Source: Bryopsis sp. KO-2023
Taxonomy: Eukaryota > Chlorophyta > Ulvophyceae > Bryopsidales > Bryopsidaceae
Reading direction: 5' to 3'
Assembly: GCA_030272585.1 (NCBI GenBank)
Contig: BSYQ01000007.1
Coordinates: 190,001 to 254,000, forward strand
DNA length: 64,000 bases
Made by a program: the position numbers and the translations under genes. Each line of letters starts with the position of its first letter. Within the stretch, counting starts at the first letter, position 1. Of the stretch, positions 11,817-24,329 are shown in pieces. Under the pieces are notes generated by a model. It made no database searches. It had not been told where the DNA came from and worked only from the letters and a program-made list of their open reading frames with translations.

Positions 11817-14800
11817 TCAAGCAATGGTTCTGAGGTCAGCTACATCCAAAGGAAGAATAACCGTGTCGACAATGTGGAGCATTCCACCGCACGCCTCAAT
11901 ATTCGACTCTTCAACAAGGCCTTGATTCACAGGTCCCTCAAGCGACAAACCTCCATCATCAACTTCCGAGGCAGTCAATTCAACAGGGTTGTCCTGGTGA
12001 ACATCAAGAATATATCAACAATGACTTGCAATAAGCATTTCCACATTGGCCAGGTGCCAGCAGATCCAGTGACGAGTAAATGCCATCAAATACGGGCGAT
12101 GTATTCTTGGAATCAGGAAGGGGGGGATTTTTTTTCTTTCAAAATTTATATTTCATTCGAACGCTGAGCGAATTTGCATGGGTGCTTACCTCTACTACAG
12201 CAAGCGTAGGCATAGTAGAAGTCTCAAGAATTTTTTCTGAGTCGAGTGCTGGATTGACAGCATGAGCACTCAAAATCAATTTCATTGCATCCAGACTACC
12301 CAACACAACTTCAGCATCCTTTCCTAGGGACGCCTCAAACTCCTGACCAATATTTCACAATCATCATCAATTATAACATTTTTATAGACAATTAGTCAAT
12401 CCACATTAAAAATCATCACAAGAGGAGCAGCACACACGAATGCATTTCACTCAGAAGATAGCACAAACAAAGCCTGACCTCGAAGGCAGCATCAGTTGGA
12501 GCAAAAAATGTGAGGTCCATCCCTGGATCCTCCAAGGCAAATGCTATTTCTGCGACCTCCACTGCTTCCAGAAGTCGATTCAATTTGCTGGCCTTAACCA
12601 ATTCCATCAAGGTCCGGCACTCTGATGAATCATCAGCATCTTTTGCTGTCGTTTGGGATACATCGCCAGAAGAGCTGTCCTCATCTACCTCATCTTCATC
12701 ACTGCCGAGTTTCCCAGAATCAGCATCGTCATCCTCATCAACAATTGTAGCTTCTTCGGAATCAGCAGGCACATCCTCAGGTTTTTCAGAATCAGTAGCC
12801 TCATCCTCATCGGCAATTGTGACTTCTTCGGAATCAATAGGCACGTCCTCAGCGGTGTTTTCAGAGTCAGCAGCCTCATCCTCATCAGCAATTGTAGCTT
12901 CTTCGGAATCAGCAGCCTCATCCTCATCACCGGCCTTTTCAGGATCAGTAGCCTCATCCTCATCAACAACCATAGCTTCTTCAGATTCAACAGGCGCATC
13001 CTCAGCACCATCATCTTCATTGTCTTCTGCATTCTTTTTGTTCTTGCCAGAAACAGTAATCGTGGTGAAATCATCGACAGCTTCAGCATCATCTCCAGTT
13101 TCACCAGCCTCATTATCCTTTTCAGACCCTGCATCCTCCTCAGATTCAGACGGTTCCTCAACCTCAACCTCATCCTCTTCCACCTCAGCATCCTCAAGGG
13201 AACCTTCAAAATTTTCTGCTCTGATGGAAACCACATCGTCAGTTTCTTCATCGACCTGCTCATCATTGAATTCAGATTCCACGGGCCTCTGCAAGCTGAC
13301 GATCTTGGCTGGTCTCCCGCCCTTTTCCTCTTCATCTTCAGGTTCAAGAGAGTCGACGCCCTTCGCAGACACGATGACTGTTTCTTCATCGGCCTCAAGA
13401 TCCTCCTCACTGTCAGCTTCATCAGTAGCACCATCATCCTCTTTTTCATCTGTCTCCTTCTCGTTGGGAGCAGCTCCATCTTCCTCTTCTACCTCGGTAG
13501 ATTCTTCCTCATCACCTGCCTCGTTCGATTTTGAGGCGGACTTCGCAGCCTTACTGACAGTTTCCACCTAGAGAGCAGAATGACCACGAAACCAGGATAT
13601 CAATGCCACCTCTTCACTTTTTTTCTTCAGATTCCAAAAATGATGTCAACCCTTCACAAACAAGGAAAATGCAATGTCATAGTACCGGGATTCACGTTTC
13701 CGATTCACGTTTCCGATTACTTGTCGGCCCTCTCACCTTTTCCTTGTCTGAAGCTGGTTCTGAAGAGGTATCAGCCGAAGATTCTTCCTGAGTCTCTGAC
13801 TCGTCCTCAGATGGTGAAAGGGCACCTCTGACAAGCTCAAGCTTCTCAGCCACATCTTTCTTGGTGGGATCCTCCTCATCCTCGGCATTCTTGTCTTCTT
13901 CCTCATCCGAGTCCCCAATGACAGGCGAAGGGACATCAGTGAAGATGCCTAAAACATTAGTAGTCACCAGTGATCGCGTTTCTAACCATCAAACCATCAA
14001 CCTACATCTTTTACCACTCATCAGCATTTCAAGCACATGATCTCCAGTAAAGTGGAATTGCTGTGTACTCCCTCTAATGAATCCCACCCTCATCAGTCAT
14101 TTTTGTGAGTATTTCTGAGGTGACATCATATTCTGGATGCGCTTATTGTCTTTTCTTTACCTGCATCAACTACAGCAATATCGTCCTCCGTCTCCTTTTC
14201 CTTGGCCACATTCTTTTCAATGGCTTCGGCCGGCTCTTCTTCCCCAGATTCATCATCCATTTTGGAATCCGGCTGGTCTTCCTCAACATCAGAAGTAGTA
14301 TCTTCCGAAGCACTGTCTTCTTCCTCAGTTTCCTCAGGGATGTCCTTGGGTTTCTTGCTTTCTTGGTTCTTGGGTTGGGCCTTGGGACCAGGCTTCTTGC
14401 TGTCACCATCTCCAGAAGTGGGCTCTGGTTTTTTATTTTCCTGTTTTGGTTCCTTGGATGGAGGTTCGGGTTTTGTTTCACCTTTAGCCAAAGAGATATG
14501 GATTTCAAGTCTTTGAACAGAGCTGGAATGAAATCCAATTGAACTGAAAATCCAACCATACAGGATCATTGATTACTTCTGCAAGCACAGGTTTTCACAA
14601 GGGGCAAAAACAGGAAATCTGGGGGGTTTCCTGCCATACACTATTCTTACAAAAAACAGAGTACCAGCAAAATACTGTGCTTTTGAAAATACAGATTCAG
14701 TTTCCCTCTGGGAAATCTAGTGGAATAAACTAAAAATAGATTGAATTCACATTTCCAGGAGAAAAATACATTAGCTTTCCCATCACCTTCACAAGAACAC

Positions 14801-16066
14801 TGCTGGCAAGATTTCAGGCAAAATCCTGACATCCAGTCCTCACTGCATTTTCCGAGCTTTGCCTGGACAAATCAAAACAGGCACAGACGTCACCATTGAA
14901 TGCAGATCAAACTTCCACACTAGGCCAACTTGCTTATAGTACATTTAATTCTGCTGCAGAAGTGCTAAGGCCAGTCATGATGATGTGATTGTAATCGTGA
15001 TTTCTTTCAATACAATCTAGCACTAACCTGCTCTTTGCAAGTGAATTCCTCAGAAGGGGCTTCATCAGAGCAAGCATCACAAGAGACCTGCTGTTGAGGT
15101 TTTGCAGCCCCACCACCAGATTTCTCATTCTTGTCTGAGGTATCTTCTTCTGATTTCGTACCACCCTCGCTTGATTTCTGGGGGCCAGCCTCGTCCTCAT
15201 CCTCACCAGCACCAGGCTCCTCATTCTTTTCAGAGGTCTCTTGTTCTGATTTCGCACCACCAGACTTCGCACCTTTGCTTGATTTCTGGGGGCCAGCCTC
15301 GTCCTCATCCTCACCAGCACCAGGCTCCTCATTCTTTTCAGAGGTCTCTTGTTCTGATTTCGCACCATCAGACTTCTCACCGTCAGACTCCTCACCTTCG
15401 CTTGATTTCCGATCGCCTGATTCAACCTCATCAGCATCACCAGACTTCTTGCCCTTGTCTGGTTTGCTGCCTGATTTCTCATCACCCACAGCAGCAGCAC
15501 CACCAGACTTCTCACCCTCGCCTGATTTCTGGGGACCAGCTTTTCCCTCATCCCCACCTGCACTACCAGACTTTTTGCCCTCGCCTGATTTCTTGCTTCC
15601 AGATTTCGCATTTTCCCCACAGGCACAACGGCCGCAGGTGCTTTCGCAGTACCCGAAATCTACCATCCAGTCACGATCACATTTCCCCAGCTCTTTCTAC
15701 CACAACGAACGAAAACGATTGTTAGAAAGGTGACCACACGCTTCAAACAAAAACATGATCTAACAAGCATCGACCGTCCAGAAAACATCGCCACCATATA
15801 CCTGCTCATCGCACGAAAGATCACCGGGCGGTTGCGTATCGCTGCATTCACAGCTCGTATCCGATCCCTTGCTGGACTCGTCCCCTGCAACAAGAGCCAC
15901 CAAACTGTGAATTCCTGAACGCCCATCATGATCATGATCACGATCACGATCGCCGCCGAAACATTTTCAAAATCCAGACCCTACTGGGGGCAGAGTTCTC
16001 ACCACGAGCCGCCGCGCAGACGGCAAGCAGCAGAGTCAAATAAAGAAATAATCGCGTTCCTCGCAT
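11817..16066 (-). CDS. Secreted acidic FAS1 (fasciclin) protein with two six-cysteine ShKT-like modules
   Basis: Nine exons join in phase (about 947 aa): 16003-16066, 15802-15884, 15028-15696, 14787-14862, 14161-14481, 13737-13948, 12479-13567, 12190-12342, 11817-11993. Exon 1 encodes a signal peptide (MRGTRLFLYLTLLLAVCAAA). Two Cys modules follow, one spanning exons 2-3, the other exons 3-4. Both share the pattern C-xD-C-EQ-GKC-DWM-C-C-C, with a phase-0 intron right after the EQ. Between them lies a Lys/Ser/Gly/Glu repeat region, then hundreds of Asp/Glu-rich residues. The C-terminal FAS1 domain has LNRLLEAVEVAE, LTFFAPTDAAFE and the closing GGMLHIVDTVILPL. FAS1 proteins act in adhesion and extracellular matrix. 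ShKT-like modules occur in secreted proteins of several algae and animals. The acidic length suggests cation or mineral binding, which is inference only. No GPI signal or membrane segment is seen at the C-terminus. Confidence 0.85.
15170..15366. repeat. 108-bp tandem repeat inside the FAS1 gene
   Basis: Two nearly identical copies, offset by about 108 bp, encode a 36-residue Glu/Ser/Lys/Gly unit (SEKNEEPGAGEDEDEA in both) between the two cysteine modules. The unit keeps the frame, so repeat number can change without breaking the protein. Confidence 0.8.
15923..15951. repeat. Microsatellite (CATGAT/CACGAT)n
   Basis: Short imperfect hexamer repeat in the first intron of the FAS1 gene, close to the exon 2 acceptor on the - strand. 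Confidence 0.7.
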
Positions 16067-17586
16067 ATTGAATGAAACAAAACCTGCTGTAGCAGACCCG
16101 ACAACAAACAAAAAGAATTGATTTGCGTTCTGTGCCCGTTGCCGGCCTGTATTTTTTATATTTCGTTGCGATCCCAGCAAGGACACGCTAAACCTTTGAT
16201 AGAAAAAGGTGAAGCGAGATTGTTCCCATCGATGCCCTTTGGACCCGAGGTCTTGTCAAAGTGTTTTGTCACTAATCTGAGGTGCTTCATCGGGGTGTTG
16301 ACGGACTGGATCGTGGCAAGGTGGTCGTTGGGCTGTGTCGATTGAGTGAGCATCTTTCGAGCACCCCCCTCTGACTCCTTTTCAGTGTTGGAGAGAACAC
16401 AGTCTCAGAACTTCAGTTCTCAGTGCTTGAAGAACTGGTGATTTGAAAGCTGCTGAACTAGATCATTCTGTGCTCCTCACCCCAAATAAATCACACTTTC
16501 ATGGGGTTGAATGGGGCTTTTTTCACTTTATCCCTGCGCTCAGTGAATTCACGAGGGTGCTGAGAATTTATGCTCGGGCATAGATCCCATCTGTGTCCAG
16601 GGCTTTTCGGGTGCTGAAAAATCATTTCAAGGTAATTTGCAGGGCACATTGAACCTTGAACTGATCCTTTCAGAAGTCTACCTGTGGAGATCAATGCAGG
16701 TGACAAAGCGGCAGAGTGCTAAAGAAAATCATAGTGACGGGGGATCAACTGTTTTGATTGCCTAGCTGGAATATGGCATGAATGCTGTGTTCTTCAGCAG
16801 GCAATGATGCTGCATGTTCAGCAATCCCAAATATCATGTTACAAAGCTAATGAGCCTGTCAAATCCTTTCCCCTTTTTCAGATGAGAGTGACAATCTTTT
16901 CTTACTCAACTAGACCATGCCTGACAAACTCTGTCCGTTCCTAACGCTAGCACAAGCGAATGCAAAAATGAATATGAGACAAAATGATGCAAGAAGGATA
17001 CCCACTATCCCCCCCAGAAGTCAATGTCCATTTCTACACCCTGTTGGCGAGCCTGAGTCGTGCTACCCAATATCTAAGCTCATTCTCTTACAAACCCAAC
17101 AATGCACCCAGAAGTGACCCTTCTTCTGGCTTCGCCGTGATCCCCTTCCCACCCCTCCCAAACAAGACGTTCCATATTATACAAAGAAAGGGCAGAAAAT
17201 CAAGGTGGAATGAGAGCTTCATTCTCTTCAATCGTCGTCGAAGCTATGGAGCTCTGCGTAAACATTTGGCCTGGAATGGAGGGTTCCATAAACGGAGGAC
17301 TTTCCATATCCAAGCTGGAAGCGTCCCATCTTGGTGCATCTCTGATGAATGAACAGCAAAAAAACAATGATTTCTCTTCTTGAATTCACGCGTCACGAGT
17401 ATTGACCAAACTGCTTTTTGCAGTCCTCACAACCCAGCAACTACAGTTCCCCGACCAGTCCAAAATCATCAGCACATTGAAATCAGCACATAAAAGTGAT
17501 TCCATGCTTTCCAAGGAAGGTTTGTGAGTCATGTTAGAGAATCCAAGAAGGTCTCAAGTTGCATTGATGGATACTTGCGATCACAA
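16067..17586. other. Intergenic, upstream of FAS1 gene
   Basis: About 1.5 kb between the FAS1 start codon and the probable 3' end of the exchanger gene, both on the - strand. It should contain the FAS1 promoter. I see no coding exon or repeat. Confidence 0.45.
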
Positions 17587-20500
17587 TCATTTCGAGTGGC
17601 AATCCAACCTTTGCTCTTTCACGCTCTTGGAGAATCCATAGCCTAACGACCGAATGGAGCTCACTCTCCGTCTGAAAGGCATGCTTGGTTGGGCTGCCAG
17701 GTCAGACCCATCCCTTTGAAATGTGTCAGGCACTTCTGACATATCTGTCATTATGTGAGGCCTATATGAGGATTGACGACGTTTCGCAGCATAAGGATCG
17801 CCTGCTGCCATATACTCTCCTGCGACGGTGGTTCTAAAAATAGATTGCTGGATGACAAATGCAGTAAAACCTGCTTCAGAGACTACATTTTGAGAGAATA
17901 CGAGCTACATAATTTTTGAGATCAGGCCCCTGTTTTGAAAGATTTAGTGGATTGAGTATGTTGATAGTGCTTTGAACACCGGAATACGATTCACTACAGC
18001 AATGGGTGCTCATCCCAAAAGAGAGTGTCCTTTGCAAATTGAAAACATGTATCATAAAGCAAGGCAAAATAAATAGCACATGGACAGATTTCAATCAAAT
18101 ATACGTTTCAAGTCAATTTTGGAAAGTGACAAAGGCATGGTGACCCCTGGGAGGACCCCTGATGAATCGAAATGAATATTCCAGACTGACCACCACAAGT
18201 AAAAAATATCCTTTTTGATGTATGTCGCAGAAGCTACAAATTTTAGGGTGTTCTCGTCAAACATAAGGCTGACTAACAGCACTCACCGATCTCTGAATAC
18301 GCTTATCCCTGTAGCTTGTTCCCTTGAGCATCAACATCGCCTTGACGTCTCCTTCCCGCTGGGCTGATGTTGACCAGTTATCAGGGAGGGTTAACAGCTA
18401 CACATAACAAAAAACAACAAAAGATTCAATCGCCTTCGTATTTTTGCTTCCACCACCTCCAAGATGAAAGAATTTCTGAGAGAAGGAGCTTGCCTTGACG
18501 TTCGATATGCATGTGAAGAAAGCAGGGTCTGCCGTCAGCATGGCTGGGCCTTCGAACAGAACATTTTGCTCTTCCGCTTCGGGCATTGTGAGCTCAAGGA
18601 CTCCTTGCAGTAGCAGCGTGTCGGCTATGATTTGGATCCTGTTTCCAACTGGGACGTTCTCAAGTGAGGTGTTCCTGCAACCCAACCACAATCAATCAGT
18701 TAAACTGTATTGCTTGCATGGATAAACCTAAAAGAAACAATGAGTGATATTGGCTTTGCAGAGTCACGACTGGTGGTGTTCTGGTTTGAACCTGAAGATC
18801 TTGTGTAGCTCAGAGTGATCCAGATATCTGACTTCGGGCACCCCAATTTGGTGGGCGAGAGAGACCCCAGCCATTTGCCAAGCTCTCATTTCCAGACCCT
18901 CGTGCAGCTGGATGAGCTCTCTCATATCATCCGCCTCAATCTGGTACACTTCGACGAAAGTGGCGGCGTTGAGATCACGTGTTCTCACCTGGTTGGTGAG
19001 AATTTCAGTGATTCCGATGATTGCACCTGAAAATGTCAGTCGGTCAGGTGTTGAGTGAGAAAAAGCGGCGTTTTCTCATTACTTTGAAACTGAGGGACAC
19101 CGAGAACCCACCCATTCCTTCTTCCCGCAGCCCCTCTCGTCCCTCTTCTTTGACGTGCACTGCCCCACGAACCACCATGGAAACATGTGTCGACTCTTGC
19201 CCAACCGAGAATATGGCTTGGCCTTCATCATATACACAGTGCGTTGCCAAAGGCCAAATCGACAGGTTGAACGTCTCGTCATCTATGTCGCTGAATAGCG
19301 AGTGCGCCCTCAGGAGCGACTTCGAATCTGGCAGCTCCAGGCGGGGAGGAGTGTAAATGAGCTGTTTGAGTGCCTTTTTGAGAAGCGTAACGAGTTGCCG
19401 CCACTCCTTTTGTTCGATGAGTCCAGCTTTCGCGAGACGATCCATGAAACGCCTCTTGTGCATCAAAACTGTGCGCGATGCTTGTTTCGTTTTAATAGCT
19501 CGCACGATCTCAGGGAAGGCGCGACTCATGCCCCTGTAAACTGACCCCACTACGGCTCAGAGGGGGGTTGGGGCAAGAAAAAGCAACGGAAATCGACGAG
19601 TGGGCAAAGGTTTCACCTGGTGAACTGGATCGCCTTTTGGCAAAGCTTTTGGCTTTCGTTACAAACTTCCTCGCTGACATTGTATTTCATTTTGTGAACG
19701 GCGGCCCTGTTGTCATCAAATCTGTCCTCCTCTTCATCTCCAGTTACCTGTGTAAAACACAATACACTGCAGTGATTCTCGATGCTCCAGCGGGCACGCC
19801 GAGCTTCAGGAAAACCTTTCCTTTCTCTTCGCAACGCTACTTTTGCTGGCGTCTACTTGATATGTGTTTAAAAAAGAATTAAAAATAAAAACAGCTCTGG
19901 ATACGGACGGCATGTTTGGAGCAACGCATACCTCGATGTATTGCCTCAATCCCCTCTCCGCTTCCCTGTGGGCGAACACGAACGACGTGGACAACACCAC
20001 GGAGTATTCTATCGTGTTGAACAGGTGCGTTTGGGCCATTTTTTCCATTCTTGGGAACCTTTTCTGCGAGCTTTGCTGCATGTAGCGCATCCACTTGGGC
20101 ATCTTGCACAGTTTCTCCACAAAGTCCCAATCAGATAGTGGTTGCATGAGACGATCGAGAGCCTGCTTGTAACAAAGCAGTCAGAACGAGAGATGCAGTT
20201 TCTTTAAGTGTGCATCGAATTGATTGTTTGCAAACTTAGGTAGCTGGTGGATTTGTTCCAAGTTCGTCCAGATTCTCACTCGGTCAGCGCTCTCTTTGAG
20301 GTCTCCAATTGCATTGATGCCAATATAGCCTTTCTCAAACCCCTCCCCATAGGTAGCTTTGACGGCTTCCAGCAGTCGAGCTCTCATGTCAGTCTGAATC
20401 ATCTCCCGGGTGACCACCACAGCAGACTCCTTGTTCGGGTCCATGGATGTCTTTCTTTTGACAAGTTCAGTGATACTTCTCTTGATTTTGAGCCGAGTGC

Positions 20501-23500
20501 TTTCACGTTCCAGGCAATCTTTTATTAGAGCGGCGGATGCATCTTGCGATGGGTGAGATGCTGTCAACCATGCACACAGTTTTAGGAAAAGGAATCATGG
20601 TGGCTTTGACCACCAGTTAATATCTAGTTCGTCCCATTGAGCAATTTAGGTAACCTCCTGTGTCCTTGGCTGAGGCTTTCTTCTGATCGTATGGGAGATT
20701 TAACCATATCCTATCTCAACATGCTTGATTTGATTAGTCTGTCAGATTCTGCTTGATGGAGTCATGCAGCAACACCCAGATCCAGCGCTTGATAGGAGAC
20801 TAGGAAAGTTTATTGGGTACTGTACATTTTTTCCTGAATGGGGCATCTTGAAAGTGCCCCATTGTATTGCTGAGACATACAATGAGTGATTTTGTTGTTT
20901 ACCTTCCACCACTTGTGTGCAGACAGCGTGTGATGGAATGATTGTGGAGACATCCATTTTTGTTAGTTTCATTACTCGATCCCAGTCGGGATTTCCAAGA
21001 AGGTTGTCATGTTTGAGATGGGCCAAGTGAGTTTCCCCATATTGTTCAACTTCCTGTACAGGACCGTAAATCAAAACTTTTCCCCATAACAGCAAAAAGA
21101 GGCAAAAAAGAGGGAATACTCGAACAGGAGCGCAATGTTGAACAGAGAGCTTGTGGTGTTGTGTTACCTTTACAACATGGAGCAACACTTCCAGCTTGGC
21201 TGGCGTTGGATTAGTCACGCCCAGGACCCTCAAGATCAACGGAATCGAGGTTCCATTCACAAGGAGAGTTGCGGCTGCCATGAGGCCCATATGGAAGACA
21301 ACGAGTGCTTGGAATCGCTTGTCGGTGATGTTGGAGTCCAACTTCACAATCAGAGCCAACGCCAGACCGACGGCTCCCCTCAGACCACCCCAAACCATCA
21401 CCACTCCTTCCCTCCATGTGAGACCATACCCCATTCGCTTCAGTCCAGGATACAAGACCAACACAGTGATCCCACGGACCACCTGCAGAAACCATATATC
21501 CAATTTGATTGCAATTTGGGAGGGAGGTATTGGGTGGTTTTGCATTGGGTGGATGATTTTCACGTGCCCTGGTTCTCAAATCGCACCTGGAGAAGAATGA
21601 ACAAGACCACAGAGTAGCCCCAATCTTCAGCTTTGATATGCGCCTGAAGGAGACATCAATTTCACTGGGATGCATTCAGAGCATGACAAAATCAACGCTG
21701 GATTCCCATCCAGGTCGGGTTCACTCGGCAAACTTGCACACCAATATCACCCACCTTTTCTCCAGCCTCCCCACCAGAAGCATATATTTCCACAGCAATG
21801 ACCAAACCAGAGTAGACGAAAATCAACGTGTTTGCTAGATACTCCAGCATCTCCCAAAAGACATGCATGGGTTCATGCACTTCGGGTGAAATTCTGTTGC
21901 TGGCCATTGCACTCATGACCACCCCCAAAACCACTACAGCCAAGACTCCAGAGACCGCGAAAAGATCCTCTGCCACATAAAATGTCAAATAGGTGGTGAC
22001 CAGAGTAATGGATATCTCCACAATGGCATCGTTGAACACCAGGGCCAACCAATAAGTGGCTGCAATCCCAAACAGGATGCCCACGGCAGGTCCACCCAGA
22101 GCCATTTGACAGAAAAACCCAACGGAGCTGATCGTCGTCCTTGATGCTCCTCCTACCATCTCCTGCACGACATACATGTTTTTCTTCTTTCTTTCTTTTC
22201 TTTTCTTCCAATTTTTTTTCAACAGTTAGCAAGAAATGCATGGCAACGGAGTTTCTGGACATGTGAAGGCCACCTTGAAAAGGAGGAAGACCACATATGC
22301 TGTCCCATCGTTGAAGAGAGATTCCCCTTCGATGACCGTTCCCAGCTTCTGAGAAGCTCCGACCTGTTACAGAGCATTTTCAAGAGTTCCCAGTCGTATT
22401 TCCCACTTCCGCCTTTTTTCGAACGCAGACAAGATCCTTCCTCATGATTGACTGATTTTTGAGCTCATATGATTTCCATCTGATTTTCATATGATTTTTG
22501 ATTTGTAGCTCTAGACTGTCTTGATATCCTCTGGACCGAGTGCCGCTGATTTTCCTGGTCTCACCTCTTTGAGTAAAGCTACAACTGCCACTGGATCTGT
22601 TGCACTCATCATTGCTCCAAACATCAGGCTCTTGGGCCAATCCCAGTCATACGGAAACATGTATTTCATGGCGCATCCAATAAGGGCAGTCCCAATCACT
22701 ACCCCAGGCCCCGCCAAAACCAACACCTAGTCATCTTCCATCCAATCCGTCAAATTTGCCCATTGAGAATCTGAGGAAATTCGAAGCAGGCTGTGGTACT
22801 TAGTGGCGGGGTTACCTGGCCGAAACACTGCTTGAAAGTGTGAAAGTCCAGGGAATTGGCACTGGCATATATGAGCACAGGGAGGAAGACGAGGAGAAGC
22901 AATGCTGGATCCATGGACTGCAGAGAAATCATACAGAGGTTCAACAGCTCAGAGGAAAAACAACAGGATCTGTTTTGATATGTTTTTCAACCAGGATGAC
23001 TGGAATAAGTGAAGCTCCATATTGCATTGCATGAGTGTTGAGCTTTGCAAATTTTCCCTGGATAAACATATTTTAAGAACTTTTTTGGGGACATTTTCAC
23101 ATAGAAAACATGACCCAAGGCCAAATACCACCCTTAAGGGGTGTTTGCTTTCTCCCGTTAAAAGAATTTTAGGAAATGCTTTCCGATGCATTTAGGGTTT
23201 CTACCACACCTTCCATAGCTCGATAGCGTGCGCCATATGCTCCCAGTCCGCGAACGACGAGTCCGCCACTCCCATCAGAATTCCCCATACCTACACAATC
23301 CTCGCACATCGTCAATCCCTAGCCAAGAGAGCGCTCCAGACCGTCGTCCCGCAAGGCTATTATCCATGCGTACCAGTAACAGCGCTGTGTAGGGCACCGG
23401 GACACTTTGCATCAAATTCCTGGTGACAATGCCGACGAGCAACACCACCCCCACGAAAAGAACGGCTGATGAAGGGTGCGGTCCATGCTCCACTTGATGC

Positions 23501-23532
23501 GCGTCGACTGGTTCTGCCGCAGTGCCCCCCAT
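17587..23532 (-). CDS. SOS1: SOS1/NHX7-type plasma-membrane Na+/H+ antiporter with cyclic-nucleotide-binding-like domain
   Basis: Phase-consistent exons run from the ATG at 23532: 23374-23532, 23210-23290, 22816-22917, 22565-22726, 22274-22363, 21755-22162, 21587-21643, 21168-21482, 20903-21053, 20280-20560, 19932-20162, 19617-19747, 19112-19533, 18792-19026, 18494-18674, 18287-18397. The membrane half is CPA1-type, with SATDPVAVVALLKE, the catalytic ND pair in GESLFNDGTAYVVF, and GGLRGAVGLALAL. No voltage sensor is inserted, which favours SOS1 over animal sperm exchangers. The long cytosolic half has helical parts (PLSDWDFVEKLCKMPKWM) and a CNBD-like beta fold (VYDEGQAIFSVGQES to GAIIGITEILTNQ) whose phosphate cassette is degenerate. 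The intron after 18494 appears to be GC-AG. The final exon is uncertain: an open frame at 17587-17830 (Arg/Ser-rich, ends TGA) is plausible but its phase with 18287 does not join simply. Role: Na+ extrusion driven by the proton gradient. Confidence 0.85.
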
Positions 23533-24329
23533 TGTGCGAGCTGCATATGGGATCTAAATAAAAAATTGGACCCGTGACGCGCGTTGGCTCTGACGACCTA
23601 CGGTTTCAGTTTCTGGCGAGTATAGACGGTTGCTGGCAACCGTCTGAGCTTCTTCTGATCGACATGTGCTCAAAGTTGGTGGCAGATGTGTGTTGCTGGA
23701 TTGGTCCATCGGTTTGCTATGCAGAATAACGAAATTCATTGGGATGTTGGTGGGAGGGCCTAAGATATTCCAAGTGAGGATGCATATTTCAGAAATCTTT
23801 TTACACTTGAGTGGGGTGTATATCAAACAGAGGTGAAGAAATTTGTGCCCACATTTGCCCCATTTTGGTCGAAGGATGACAACACTGGTGGGACAAGCTG
23901 GCTGATTTGAGTCTGAAAAGGGTTATCTGTATGTTCACATTTGTCCAATCCGAACATGTACAGGAATCATCCAAGCATGCAAATATACTGAAACATTGAG
24001 ATTCGACAGAACAGAGTTGAACCTGAAGTAGTTGGCGATTGAAAGTTGCATGACAGGTATTGTAAAACAATCGATTAAAACACGTTTGATGGACGGTGGC
24101 TTGTGAAACACTTGTTTACGTGAAACGTTTCTTGTCATTCAAGACAAAAACAGTGGCATATCAACTTTTGTCACAGCTTGATCAGCAAAAAGAGGCAAAA
24201 ACCGTGTGTGGATATAAATACACAAAAAGAGGCAAAAACCGTGTGTGGATATAAATACAAAGGGCACAGTTACACATTATTGTCCAGAACAAACGAGGTG
24301 CATTCCCCCCTCCCCCCCCAACCCAGGCC
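23533..24329. other. Intergenic, exchanger promoter and ARF-GEF 3' flank
   Basis: About 800 bp between the exchanger start codon and the stop of the ARF-GEF gene, both - strand. Apart from a 36-bp tandem duplication I see no feature. Confidence 0.5.
24186..24258. repeat. 36-bp direct tandem duplication
   Basis: Two exact copies (24186-24221 and 24223-24258) of a unit containing AAAAAGAGGCAAAAACC and GTGTGGATATAAATAC, one base apart. A related AAAAAGAGGCAAAAA stretch occurs near 21090. Confidence 0.85.

Noticed and set aside
12510-13571. 353-residue Ser-rich open frame on the + strand
   Set aside because: It is the exact antisense of the acidic region of the FAS1 protein (GAN/GAN codons read as Ser on the other strand).
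15102-15733. Pro/His/Ser-rich + strand open frames
   Set aside because: They are antisense to the Lys/Ser/Glu repeat of the FAS1 gene and follow its repeat period.
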